Shown piece after piece: positions 51,335-60,142 of a stretch of DNA of 64,000 bases. Within the stretch, counting starts at the first letter, position 1; the number at the start of each line of letters is the position of its first letter. Where the stretch lies: the NCBI GenBank assembly GCA_963675135.1, contig OY776125.1, positions 61,331,441 through 61,395,440 on the forward strand, written 5' to 3'. The notes beneath the pieces are model-generated. The model was not told where the DNA came from. It saw nothing but the letters and a program-made list of their open reading frames with translations, and did no database searches. Source of the DNA: Galeopsis tetrahit. Its lineage: Eukaryota; Streptophyta; Magnoliopsida; Lamiales; Lamiaceae. The position numbers were made by a program, and so were the translations under genes.

Positions 51335-54300
51335 ATGAACAAAAAGACAGCATGGTACCTTGACAGTGGATGCTCAAGGCACATGACTGGAAACAAGGAA
51401 CTCCTCTCTGATTTTATTGAAAAAGAAGGCCCAAATGTCACCTTTGGAGACAGCTCACAAGCAACAACAAAAGGTTATGGTACTTTGATGATTGGTAACA
51501 TCAAAGTAACCAATGTATCTTATGTAGCTGGTCTCAAATATAACCTCCTGAGTATCAGTCAATTCTGTGATAAAGATTTTAATGTTGAGTTCTCAAGTGG
51601 AAAGTGTCTAATTAAAGATAAAACTCAACAAACTCTATTGACTGGAACTAGGAAGGGAAATGTGTATTTTGCAGACTGGGACAAGTCTACTGATGCTGCA
51701 TGTTTTATTGCTAAAAATTCTAGTGAACAAAGTTGGTTATGGCATAAAAGGCTAAACCACCTGAACTTCAAATCTATGAATAAACTTGCTAGAAATGCAT
51801 TAGTTAAAGGACTACCTAATGAGGTTTTCATTAAAGAACATGTGTGTAAACCATGTCAAGAAGGAAAACAGATTAAAGCCTCATTCAAAGGAAAACCAGT
51901 CATATCCACTGAAAGGGTACTTGAACTTCTACATATGGATCTGTTTGGACCAATTACCCCTTCAAGCATAAATGGTAGAAAATACACATTAGTGGTAGTA
52001 GATGACTTCTCTAGGTTCACATGGGTAGTATTTCTCCTTAATAAGAAGGAAACACAAGTCAAACTACCTGAACTTCTCAAGAGATTGTCAAATGAGAAAA
52101 GCCTTAGCATTATCAAGATAAGATCTGATAAAGGCACTGAGTTCATTAATTCATACATCAATGAGTACTGCACATCAAATGGAATAGCTCATGAAACCTC
52201 AGCAGCTAGAACTCCCCAACAAAATGGAGTTGCAGAAAGAAGGAATAGAACTTTAAAAGAAGCTGCTAGAACTCTAATTGCTGACTCAAATTTACCTAAG
52301 AGGTTTTGGGCTGAAGCTATAAACATTGCATGCCATACTCAAAATAGATGTTTGATCACTAAGGGGCAAGGCAAAACCCCCTATGAACTATGGAAAGGAA
52401 GAATGCCTAAAGTGTCATACTTTCATATATTTGGTTGTAAATGTTTCATTCACAATAATGGGAAAGAACAGTTGAAAGCCTTTGACAGCAAAGCTGATGA
52501 GGGAGTATTCCTTGGATACTCTCAAATCAGCAGAGCTTTCAGAGTCTACAACAAGAAATCCCTTATAGTGGAAGAAACACCTCATGTTGTGTTTGATGAA
52601 TCTATCTTTGAGATCAGGAATGACCATTTGGAACCTGAAGAAATCACACAGAGGACAACCAGATTAAGCCTAAAAGACAAAGACACTGAATTCATAGATG
52701 TTGTCCAACCCAATCTACCTGAACACACAATACTGGACAACCATCCTGAAGGCAACCTTCCTGAAACAAATCCCACAGATGGAAATGGTGAACTGAATGA
52801 ACCAATCCCAGTTCACATCCAGGTAACAACTACCAATGAAGAAGCAGTTCCTGCTGAGGTAGTCAATGGATCAAATAATCAAGGGGGAACTCAAAATGTT
52901 GAAAATGCCAATGTCCCTGACATTGAGGACAACATCCCTGATTATGATCCTGAATTAGATCCTGCATTAAATTATCCTGAATTCTATGATCAAAATGACT
53001 CAACTTCAGTAGAGGACAACTCTACTGAAGAGATCAGAAAAAGAAGGACTTGGTTATCTGACCATCCTACTGATCTAATACTTGGTGACCCAAGTATTGG
53101 AGTCAAAACAAGAAGATTCCATGGTGAAAGTGCTCTTTTCTGTTGTTTCTTGTCAGAACAAGAACCAAGTGATGTTGAGGAAGCACTTCAAGATGCCAAT
53201 TGGATCACAGCCATGCAGGAAGAACTAAACCAATTCACCAGAAATGAAGTATGGGAGCTGGTGGATAGACCTTCACATCAAGATGTTATTGGAACAAAGT
53301 GGGTGTTCAAGAACAAGAAGAATGAAAATGATGTGATTGTCAGAAACAAAGCAAGACTAGTGGCAAAAGGATACTGCCAACATGAAGGCATTGACTATGA
53401 TGAGACATTTGCACCTGTGGCAAGGCTAGAAGCAATAAGGCTCTTTCTAGCCTATGCAGCCCACAAGAGGTTCAAAGTATACCAAATGGATGTCAAGAGT
53501 GCCTTTCTGAATGGAGTCTTGAAAGAAGAAGTCTATGTGGAGCAACCACCAGGTTTTGAAGTTGGAAACCAAGTTTACAGACTCAAAAAGGCTCTATATG
53601 GACTCAAACAAGCCCCTAGGGCTTGGTATGATACACTGTCACAATTCCTCTTGGATCATGGATTCACCAAGGGAACTGTGGACAGAACTCTCTTCAGAAT
53701 CTCTGAAGGAGAGGACATCTTGCTTGTCCAAATTTATGTGGATGACATAATTTTTGGATCTCCTAATGAGAAGCTGTGTGAGAAATTCTCCAAGCTCATG
53801 CAAAGCAAATTTGAGATGTCAATGATGGGGTTGATGAACTTCTTTTTGGGTCTACAAGTCAAGCAATCTAAAGAAGGAATCTTCATCAACCAAGCTAAGT
53901 ACACCAGAGAGATGATCAAAAAGTTTGGGTGTACAACTAGCAAGCCAGTAAGGATCCCAATGAACACAAATTGGAAGATGGATCCTGATGAGAGTGGTAT
54001 TCCAACCAACTCTACTGAGTATAGAGGAATAATTGGTTCACTCCTCTATCTCACTGCCAGCAGACCTGATATCACCTTTGCAGTAGGTGTTTGTGCCAGA
54101 TTTCAAGCAAATCCTAAGAAAAGCCACCTTGAGGCTGCAAAGAGGATTTTGAGGTACCTCAAAGGCACTGAGAATCTAGGCCTTTGGTACCCTGCTGATT
54201 ACAATATTGAGCTAACTGGCTACTCAGATGCTGATTATGGAGGATGTAGGATTGACAGAAAGTCCACTTCAGGGACTTGTCAATTCTTAGGCAACAAGCT

Positions 54301-54691
54301 TATTTCATGGTTCTCCAAGAAGCAGAACACAGTGGCCACTTCCACCACTGAAGCTGAATATGTTGCTGCTGGAAGTTGTTGTGCTCAAATCCTATGGTTA
54401 AGACAACAACTAAGAGACTACAAAGTCAACTCTACTGAAGTGCCAATATTTTGTGATAACAATAGTGCCATTGCTATATCACAAAATCCTGTCTTACACA
54501 CAAGATGCAAGCATGTGGACATCAAGCACCACTTCATTAGAGACCATGTGGAGAAGAAGGATATCAAGCTAGTGAAAATTCACACAGACCATCAAAAAGC
54601 TGATATATTAACCAAGCCACTTGCAGAGGCAAGATTTCTGGAGCTATCAGCAGAGTTGGGATTACTTGATCCAGGGAAGTTGGACAAATAA
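51302..54691 (+). CDS. pol: Pol polyprotein: protease, integrase, reverse transcriptase, RNase H
   Basis: Ty1/Copia Pol in canonical order; the open frame has 1129 codons. Numbering from 51302: aspartic protease DSG at D21 (WYLDSGCSRHMTG); integrase zinc finger H148, H153, C182, C185; integrase core D213, D276, E312 (a DD35E spacing); reverse transcriptase about 640-890 with D730 and the YVDD box at 812-815; RNase H about 965-1110 with D976, E1017 and D1052. All catalytic residues I checked are present and no internal stop is seen. There is no ATG at 51302. The first in-frame ATG is at 51335, still upstream of the protease site, and TAA at 51299-51301 closes the frame upstream. Separate expression from gag therefore needs splicing, reinitiation or some other mechanism, or the junction is damaged. 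The C-terminus (ADILTKPL, then LGLLDPGKLDK) is complete. Confidence 0.96.
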   Translation: MQVPLGHKKRSMNKKTAWYLDSGCSRHMTGNKELLSDFIEKEGPNVTFGDSSQATTKGYGTLMIGNIKVTNVSYVAGLKYNLLSISQFCDKDFNVEFSSGKCLIKDKTQQTLLTGTRKGNVYFADWDKSTDAACFIAKNSSEQSWLWHKRLNHLNFKSMNKLARNALVKGLPNEVFIKEHVCKPCQEGKQIKASFKGKPVISTERVLELLHMDLFGPITPSSINGRKYTLVVVDDFSRFTWVVFLLNKKETQVKLPELLKRLSNEKSLSIIKIRSDKGTEFINSYINEYCTSNGIAHETSAARTPQQNGVAERRNRTLKEAARTLIADSNLPKRFWAEAINIACHTQNRCLITKGQGKTPYELWKGRMPKVSYFHIFGCKCFIHNNGKEQLKAFDSKADEGVFLGYSQISRAFRVYNKKSLIVEETPHVVFDESIFEIRNDHLEPEEITQRTTRLSLKDKDTEFIDVVQPNLPEHTILDNHPEGNLPETNPTDGNGELNEPIPVHIQVTTTNEEAVPAEVVNGSNNQGGTQNVENANVPDIEDNIPDYDPELDPALNYPEFYDQNDSTSVEDNSTEEIRKRRTWLSDHPTDLILGDPSIGVKTRRFHGESALFCCFLSEQEPSDVEEALQDANWITAMQEELNQFTRNEVWELVDRPSHQDVIGTKWVFKNKKNENDVIVRNKARLVAKGYCQHEGIDYDETFAPVARLEAIRLFLAYAAHKRFKVYQMDVKSAFLNGVLKEEVYVEQPPGFEVGNQVYRLKKALYGLKQAPRAWYDTLSQFLLDHGFTKGTVDRTLFRISEGEDILLVQIYVDDIIFGSPNEKLCEKFSKLMQSKFEMSMMGLMNFFLGLQVKQSKEGIFINQAKYTREMIKKFGCTTSKPVRIPMNTNWKMDPDESGIPTNSTEYRGIIGSLLYLTASRPDITFAVGVCARFQANPKKSHLEAAKRILRYLKGTENLGLWYPADYNIELTGYSDADYGGCRIDRKSTSGTCQFLGNKLISWFSKKQNTVATSTTEAEYVAAGSCCAQILWLRQQLRDYKVNSTEVPIFCDNNSAIAISQNPVLHTRCKHVDIKHHFIRDHVEKKDIKLVKIHTDHQKADILTKPLAEARFLELSAELGLLDPGKLDK

Positions 54692-55395
54692 GTCCAAAGA
54701 AGCTCATTGATTAAAGGGGAAACAAAATCAAACTTCAGCAGACTTGGTCAAGTCTACTGAAATTCAGAAACATGACCTTACCTCTTCAGGACACTTGTCC
54801 ATTAACATTCAGGACCTTTGTCCACCTTTCTTCAGGACACTTGTCCATGTAGGGTCAGATAAGTTGTCCTGGCTATCAAACAAATTCCTTGGTTTGATAA
54901 GCACCTATTTTTGGTGATCAATACCTATTTCGAAATCTGTCCCTTTGAAATACAGTTTTCACCTTTTTGGGATTTAATTTGTCTCCCACCCAAAAGGTCA
55001 CTTTCCATGCATTAAATGCCAAGATATAACTCTTGTTTGCATTAAACTTTTTGGGACATGATCTATCTCGAAAAATCCCCAGCCTTAAACAAACATTTAA
55101 AACCACCCACGTTTTGAATAAAACAGTTATTTCACTGTTTCATTGGTTTTTGACCATTGGATCAAAAATGGACAACTCCCCTGAAATCAATCCTAGCCGT
55201 CCATTTTGGATTTCCATTTTTGTCCACCTTTGAATTGTATCAAGACCTTACCAACTCATTGACAAACATTCTCTTTAGAATATTCACAAGTCTTAAGATA
55301 CCCACAAACACTTCTTCCCCAAGCATTCGAAACCCTAACTCAAAAGCTCTTCAAACTCTCTCACTCTTCATCAAACTTTTTTCAGCCAATTTCAA
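54692..55395 (+). other. Non-coding leader between pol and the third ORF
   Basis: About 700 bp with no convincing gene. It holds the four-copy 23-bp repeat (54786-54869), an inverse-orientation copy of the element motif at 55170 (GGACAACTCCCCTGA), a telo-box AAACCCTAA at 55330-55338, and a CT-rich stretch ending in ACTTTTTTCAG at 55385, a good plant splice-acceptor shape 10 nt before the ATG of the third ORF. Short open frames here have no recognisable content. Confidence 0.65.
54786..54869 (+). repeat. Four-copy 23-bp tandem repeat, core TCAGGACACTTGTCC
   Basis: Cores start at 54786, 54809, 54832 and 54855, exactly 23 bp apart, with variable 8-bp spacers. The copies are TCAGGACACTTGTCC, TCAGGACCTTTGTCC, TCAGGACACTTGTCC and TCAGATAAGTTGTCC. 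The core is related to the LTR motif TCAGGAGAGTTGTCC. Conserved core with unconserved spacers suggests a protein- or RNA-binding array rather than plain slippage. Confidence 0.85.
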
Positions 55396-56607
55396 ATGGC
55401 CCCCAAGGTTAGACCTGAGATGCTTGTTGATTTCTCCAACAAGGATCTAGACCTAGATTTTGCCTATCTAAGCAACAAAACCAATCTTCACTTTGAGCCT
55501 ATTATTTCTTTTGAAAGTGAAGAACCTGAGATTACTCCAACCCTAAGATGGTTGAGAAGAGCTGGTCTCCAAAAGTTCTTGGAAGAAAGACCAAGCTCTT
55601 GCTTGGAGAGTTACATGGCAGAATTCTTTGCCTTCCTGAAGTGGAGAGGCAAACCTGAAGATGGAGAAGTCTCAACCAGGTTAGCTTACACTGCAGAAGG
55701 AGAGGAGGAGGAGAGATTCCACAGAGTGAAATTCTCCTCAGAGGATCTGGAAGGAGCCTTTGGATTACCTTATGAGGGAAGGAATCCAGAAGTGTATGGC
55801 ACTGGACATGAAGAGGAAATAGCCCAAGAGTGGTTATTAATTCCAGGCCCTCTCTCCTCAACTCAAAACAAGAAAACTCTCAAGCCAGAGTTTCTCAATC
55901 TGTTTGAGGTAGTTGCTAAGAGCCTCCTAAGCAACACTGGAAGCCTAGAGCAGGTCAGCCAGCCAAGGATCAGAATCATGGCTGCCATTATTGATGCCAG
56001 TGATAAGGGCATCAAGTTTGATTGGAGGACCTTCATCATGTCTGAGATGATGAAGGAGAAGGCTAAATTTAAAGTGAAAGCCCACAACAAGGTGGTGCTA
56101 GAAGGGAAAATCAAGTATTGCACCAGGGCAAGCTTGTTGATTGAGAGGTTTTCCCACTATTCCCAGATGCAGACCTTTTCAAAGCCCCTCCCAGCCCAAA
56201 AGATCCTGTTCAGAAAGCTCAGTAAGAAAACTGAGAAAAGAAGGATGCTACTGGCCAAGCCTGCTGAAGAACAGGAGGAAGAGAAGCCTAAGATGAAAAA
56301 GAGGACAAAGGCCAGGGCTGTAAAGACAAGGAAAATGTCTCAGAGAATCTCAGAAGAGAACTCAGATGCTTCAGCTGAAATTGAAGAAGTTGCTAGAGAG
56401 AAGGTGTACAAGTGCCATCTGATCATTCAGAAGAACTCAGGCAAAAGTACAATGAGACTAGACAAAAGTCTAAGGGTGATAAGAGAATCAGGGAAGTTGT
56501 CCCTGAGAAGGAAGGAAGTGGAAGTAGCAGGGCCAGCAAGAGAAGGGCCAAACCTACTGAAAAGGTGTTGGAGCTGCAAGAAGAGAGGTCTCTTCAATTG
56601 GCTCTAA
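55396..56607 (+). CDS. Third ORF ('env-like' position), N-terminal part
   Basis: Starts at ATG 55396 in good context (TTTCAAATGGCC). The 403-codon frame covers a globular, mixed-charge region: residues about 40-270 with LRWLRRAGLQKFLEE, FAFLKWRGKP, FSSEDLEGAFGLPYEG, EWLLIPGP and IDASDKGIKFDWRTF. This faintly recalls the helical domain found in extra ORFs of plant retroelements (Athila ORF1 and 'putative plant transposon protein' families), but I cannot confirm it. A basic KRRM/KKRTKARAVK stretch follows (about 275-320). I see no signal peptide and no membrane segment. From about 56397 the next frame carries the composition typical of the rest of the ORF, so the last about 65 codons of this frame are probably out-of-frame reading. 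Sireviruses often carry an extra ORF here, called env-like by position; function is unknown. Confidence 0.7.
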   Translation: MAPKVRPEMLVDFSNKDLDLDFAYLSNKTNLHFEPIISFESEEPEITPTLRWLRRAGLQKFLEERPSSCLESYMAEFFAFLKWRGKPEDGEVSTRLAYTAEGEEEERFHRVKFSSEDLEGAFGLPYEGRNPEVYGTGHEEEIAQEWLLIPGPLSSTQNKKTLKPEFLNLFEVVAKSLLSNTGSLEQVSQPRIRIMAAIIDASDKGIKFDWRTFIMSEMMKEKAKFKVKAHNKVVLEGKIKYCTRASLLIERFSHYSQMQTFSKPLPAQKILFRKLSKKTEKRRMLLAKPAEEQEEEKPKMKKRTKARAVKTRKMSQRISEENSDASAEIEEVAREKVYKCHLIIQKNSGKSTMRLDKSLRVIRESGKLSLRRKEVEVAGPAREGPNLLKRCWSCKKRGLFNWL

Positions 56608-58769
56608 GGGAAAGCAGAGCTGAAAGCAGGGCCAAATCCATGTCAAGGACCAATTCATCTGGTTCTGGAACTCCAGAATCCAAAGTCCCTGAAGGTCAAC
56701 CCATAGAGGCCAACCTCCCTGAAACTCTATATCTTGAGCCCAACTCCCCTGAAACCCATGTTACCCCTTCCAACCAACCCATTACCCCTGTAAATCTCAC
56801 TAAGAGATACTCTCCTGAAGGGAATGAACAAAGAAGTGGCATAGATGTGCTTGCTGACTTAGCAGTAGATGAGACAAGACTCCTGTCTCCCCTTGACTCA
56901 TCCATGCTCAACTATTCAAAGCTCTTAGAGCATGCACTTCATGAGCCAACCCCCCTGAGTAAAGCCCCTTCAGATTCATTGCTCTCTAAAGCAACTGAAG
57001 ATCCTTCTACTGTACCCAACCCATCTGAGGCCAAGATCCCTGAACTTAATCTCCCTAAAGCCACATTAGGAGAACCCAGAGCCAACTCCCCTATAACCCA
57101 AAGTCCCCATTCAAGTGGAGATGAGGAGGAGTATACTTTTGAAAGTATGCTCAGAGGAGGAGCCAAGGCTACTGTGGACAGTTTGTATCCACAACTTGCT
57201 GAATTTCCAAGAATTCAGAAGGCCTTTCATGATTTGAGGATGCTTGTTGATGTAAAAGATAAATCTATGATGGAGATATCACAAGTCATCCAAGATAAAG
57301 GTGCAAACTGGTGGCAAATAGAGGAGAACAGATTGCTACACTTTGCTGGAGTTTCAAAGACAAGATTCCTCATTGATGAGGAGATTTTTGCAAAGTTGGT
57401 AGCCAATAAGATTGAAGAGGAGAAAGAAAGAAAAGCCAAGGGAATCAAACACCCTGACAGTGGTTCTAATGATAATGATTCCCCTGATGATCCCTCAAAC
57501 CCTTCAAATCCCAACCCTCCTGAAACCCCTCAAGCCAACCTCCCTGAACCCTTTCAACCCAAGTCTTCTGTAGCAGATAGACTTTCCAATCCTCCCAAAA
57601 CCTATCATAGGAAAGGCTCTGTACCTTCAGGGGTGTTGACCAAGGGTGGTAACACAACCAAAGACACATCTGCCAATGAAGGTTCTTCTGAACCCAAGGC
57701 ACAGCCTACAGATGTTGAGGTTCCTGTACTAGAGGCTAGTTTGATTAAGGCCTATTCAGTGTCAGAAGAGTTGGACATTGATCAGCCCTTAATCATTCAG
57801 GATGACTCAGTGGCTGCTGATATGAGCACTGTGATCTCCCCACAACTGCCATCTCTGAACCTTGATGAAGGTGGAAATGTTGCAGGTTTAGGAGAAGGAG
57901 TTGAAAAGGAAAGATTAGTTGAAAAATCAGAGGGAGTTGAGGATGAAAAAGAGGTAGTCATCACTAAGATAGTGAGTGTACCACCAAATGAGGGTGGAAT
58001 AAGTGAGGAAGGACAGGTTATTCTTGAAGTCAAATCTGAACTTCAAGAATCCCTTGATGAGAGGAGGCCTGATTCCTTGAGTGAGATCATTATTACAGAA
58101 GGGAGAAAAGAAAAAGTTGAAAATGAGAAGAAGACTGCTGATGTATCAGAGTCTTATGCAAAAGAAATTGAGGGTGATGAGTGCTTATTTCCTAACTTGT
58201 TTGATTTATCTGATGTTGCAGGTATATCTCTTGACCAAATTTTTGCAGATGAGTTCCTCACAGATGCCCCTATCCAAGTTGACACAGGCTCAGCTCAAGC
58301 CTTACTTGGAATGCAATCAGAGAAGTTGGACTCCTTGGCTCATCAAGTCCAATCTGCTCATGCTGAAACTTCAGGAGCATTGAATGAGCAAGGAAGGACT
58401 CTAGCATCTGTAGAAATGAGGCTCACTGGCTCTGAAGATGTTGTGCTCCCAACTCTTGAGGCAAGAATCAGTGGTGTAGAATCTGGTCTCCAAACCATCT
58501 CCACTGAAGTTCAAAGTGCCAAATCAACCATGGAAGCCATCTCAGAGGAGGTCAAGAAAGAACAGAAGCTGCTGAGAGACAATCACAATGCTAATGTCAA
58601 AGCTCTCAGGCTAACTGTCAAGCAAGCTCTTGGAAAGAAGACAGCACTACAAAAGAGAAGAGCTGAAGAGCAAAGGCTAGCTATGGTCAAAGCTGCCTCA
58701 GAAAAATTTTCCCAAGAAGTGTTGGCCAACATTGCTGAAGGTGCAGTGGCCAACCTCCTGAGCTCTTAA
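56397..58769 (+). CDS. Third ORF, middle part (frame -1 relative to the N-terminal part)
   Basis: The frame is open from 56397; it has no ATG start and appears to continue the N-terminal part after a frame change in or near the AGAGAGAA run at about 56395-56402. The protein is hydrophilic and mostly low-complexity. An arginine/serine region (GSGSSRASKRRAKP) is followed by proline/glutamate repeats of the kind SPE, LPE and NLPE (56680-57080 and 57470-57560), then a more ordered segment (57130-57440, with YPQLAEFPRIQKAFHDLRML and NWWQIEENRLLHFAG) and an acidic stretch. It ends in a long predicted coiled coil (about 58300-58720, MQSEKLDSLAHQVQSA through STEVQSAKSTMEAISEEVKK). It stops at TAA 58767-58769. 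No known domain is recognised. The coding meaning of the PE repeats is uncertain because their DNA resembles the element's scattered GGACAACTCCCCTGA motif. Confidence 0.6.
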   Translation, partial: REGVQVPSDHSEELRQKYNETRQKSKGDKRIREVVPEKEGSGSSRASKRRAKPTEKVLELQEERSLQLALRESRAESRAKSMSRTNSSGSGTPESKVPEGQPIEANLPETLYLEPNSPETHVTPSNQPITPVNLTKRYSPEGNEQRSGIDVLADLAVDETRLLSPLDSSMLNYSKLLEHALHEPTPLSKAPSDSLLSKATEDPSTVPNPSEAKIPELNLPKATLGEPRANSPITQSPHSSGDEEEYTFESMLRGGAKATVDSLYPQLAEFPRIQKAFHDLRMLVDVKDKSMMEISQVIQDKGANWWQIEENRLLHFAGVSKTRFLIDEEIFAKLVANKIEEEKERKAKGIKHPDSGSNDNDSPDDPSNPSNPNPPETPQANLPEPFQPKSSVADRLSNPPKTYHRKGSVPSGVLTKGGNTTKDTSANEGSSEPKAQPTDVEVPVLEASLIKAYSVSEELDIDQPLIIQDDSVAADMSTVISPQLPSLNLDEGGNVAGLGEGVEKERLVEKSEGVEDEKEVVITKIVSVPPNEGGISEEGQVILEVKSELQESLDERRPDSLSEIIITEGRKEKVENEKKTADVSESYAKEIEGDECLFPNLFDLSDVAGISLDQIFADEFLTDAPIQVDTGSAQALLGMQSEKLDSLAHQVQSAHAETSGALNEQGRTLASVEMRLTGSEDVVLPTLEARISGVESGLQTISTEVQSAKSTMEAISEEVKKEQKLLRDNHNANVKALRLTVKQALGKKTALQKRRAEEQRLAMVKAASEKFSQEVLANIAEGAVANLLSS

Positions 58770-60142
58770 AAGACAAACTGGATACATCTCTCAAAGCAAC
58801 CTTGGAGGAGGTTGTCCAACAAAAGATGAAGCCTGTTCTAGCCTTCCTTAGCTTGAGCAGTGATAGGATGCAAAATATACATGATGAGAATGTATATCTG
58901 TTGGAAGAGATGAAGTCCCTAAACCAGGCCCAATCCCTGATGGCCTCAACCATGAGTGACCTAAAGCCCCAGTGCTTTGATGCTGCCAAAAAGGGGGAAA
59001 GGGAAAGAGCTAGAGCAAAAGGTGCCTTGGTGATTGGGAGTCCAGTGAAAGGGAAAGACAAAGTCCCTGAAGGAAAGGGAAAAGAGCCAGAAATGCTGAA
59101 CTTGGAAGATTTGGATGAAGAGGAGCAGTTAGCATTGGCATTGAAGAATTCAATGGCCTCAGCTCAAGAAGAAAGGGCAAGGAAACAGCAAAGACCAGGT
59201 GGTGAAGTGTCAGGTTTGGACAAAGATGCTGAAGGTGTCCAAACCAGAGGAAAGATCAAGAAGGCCCAAGGAAAGAAGAGACAAATTGAGAAATTCACTG
59301 ACTTTCCTAGCAGCCTTGATCTTCCACCTGAATTCAGAATTGATGAGGATGAGCCTACATCAAAGAAAGCCAAAACTGCTGAAGAGCCCAAATCCACTGA
59401 AGAGGACAAATCTTCTGAAACTGGAAAAACTGCTGAAGGTACCAAGTCCTCTGAAGACATTGAAGAGTTGTTTGCTGAAGGATTTGGACCTGAACCTAAG
59501 AAGAAGACAACAGTCCTAGCTCTTGATCCATCAAAACTGTTTCATGAAGGATATGGCAAAGATCCTGAAACACAACAAAAACTGGCCATGATGAGGGCCC
59601 AAGAGAAAATGGATCTGATGGAAGAAGCCAACAGAGCAAGAGATGAAAGAAGAGCAAACTTTCAGAAACCAAGAAGGAGAAGAGCAACATACAGCAAGAT
59701 GAAGCCTCAGCTTCTAATCCCAATGGACACCAAATATCCACACTTGGATAAATGGGTGCCAATTCAACTGAATGACACATGGGAAGAAGCCAAAAGGGAG
59801 TTTGTCTATGACTATTATGTCATTGACAGATGGAATGGAGGAGATGCAAACTCTGCCTTCACTGAGTTCATGTTGGAATACTACAGAGAGTTGTATCAAC
59901 AACTACTTGCAACTGCTGACATTGCAAGATTTGAACTCACAGCTCCCAAGCCAATCATTTACATGCCTCCAAAGCTTGAAGGATGGATTGACCAAGCAAG
60001 AATTCTGAGGGAATTCACTGAGATCCTTAAGCTGAACAAGATGGCTCTTGGACCTAAGGGAACCAACCAAGAAGCCATGGCACTAAAAAGAAGAGTGTGG
60101 GCACAGTATGGAATGCTGCCACCTCCTGAGGATGATCTTTGA
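58739..60142 (+). CDS. Third ORF, C-terminal part (a further -1 frame change)
   Basis: The frame is open from just after TGA 58736-58738, with its first ATG at 58826. It continues the coiled-coil style of the middle part (ELLKDKLDTSLKATLEEVVQ), so the frame change lies between 58739 and 58769. It is highly charged, with lysine/glutamate repeats (59340-59470, for example TAEEPKSTEEDKSSETGKTA), followed by a compact C-terminal region (59690-60142) rich in aromatic residues: YPHLDKWVPIQLNDTWEEAK, VYDYYVIDRWNGGDANSAF, ELTAPKPIIYMPPKLEGW and a tail MLPPPEDDL. The compact end looks like a folded domain but matches no family I recognise. Together the three parts span about 1580 codons, unusually long for a Sirevirus third ORF. 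Each frame change is equivalent to a 1-nt deletion or a 2-nt insertion. Confidence 0.6.
   Translation, partial: RCSGQPPELLKDKLDTSLKATLEEVVQQKMKPVLAFLSLSSDRMQNIHDENVYLLEEMKSLNQAQSLMASTMSDLKPQCFDAAKKGERERARAKGALVIGSPVKGKDKVPEGKGKEPEMLNLEDLDEEEQLALALKNSMASAQEERARKQQRPGGEVSGLDKDAEGVQTRGKIKKAQGKKRQIEKFTDFPSSLDLPPEFRIDEDEPTSKKAKTAEEPKSTEEDKSSETGKTAEGTKSSEDIEELFAEGFGPEPKKKTTVLALDPSKLFHEGYGKDPETQQKLAMMRAQEKMDLMEEANRARDERRANFQKPRRRRATYSKMKPQLLIPMDTKYPHLDKWVPIQLNDTWEEAKREFVYDYYVIDRWNGGDANSAFTEFMLEYYRELYQQLLATADIARFELTAPKPIIYMPPKLEGWIDQARILREFTEILKLNKMALGPKGTNQEAMALKRRVWAQYGMLPPPEDDL

Noticed and set aside
56397..56420. Programmed -1 frameshift in the third ORF
   Set aside because: No XXXYYYZ-type slippery heptamer in the right phase is visible there or near 58739-58769. 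An AG-run slippage or small deletion is simpler.
49000..60000. Many 60-120 codon frames on the minus strand and in other frames across gag, pol and the third ORF
   Set aside because: They overlap well-supported coding sequence and show no domains, so they are shadows.
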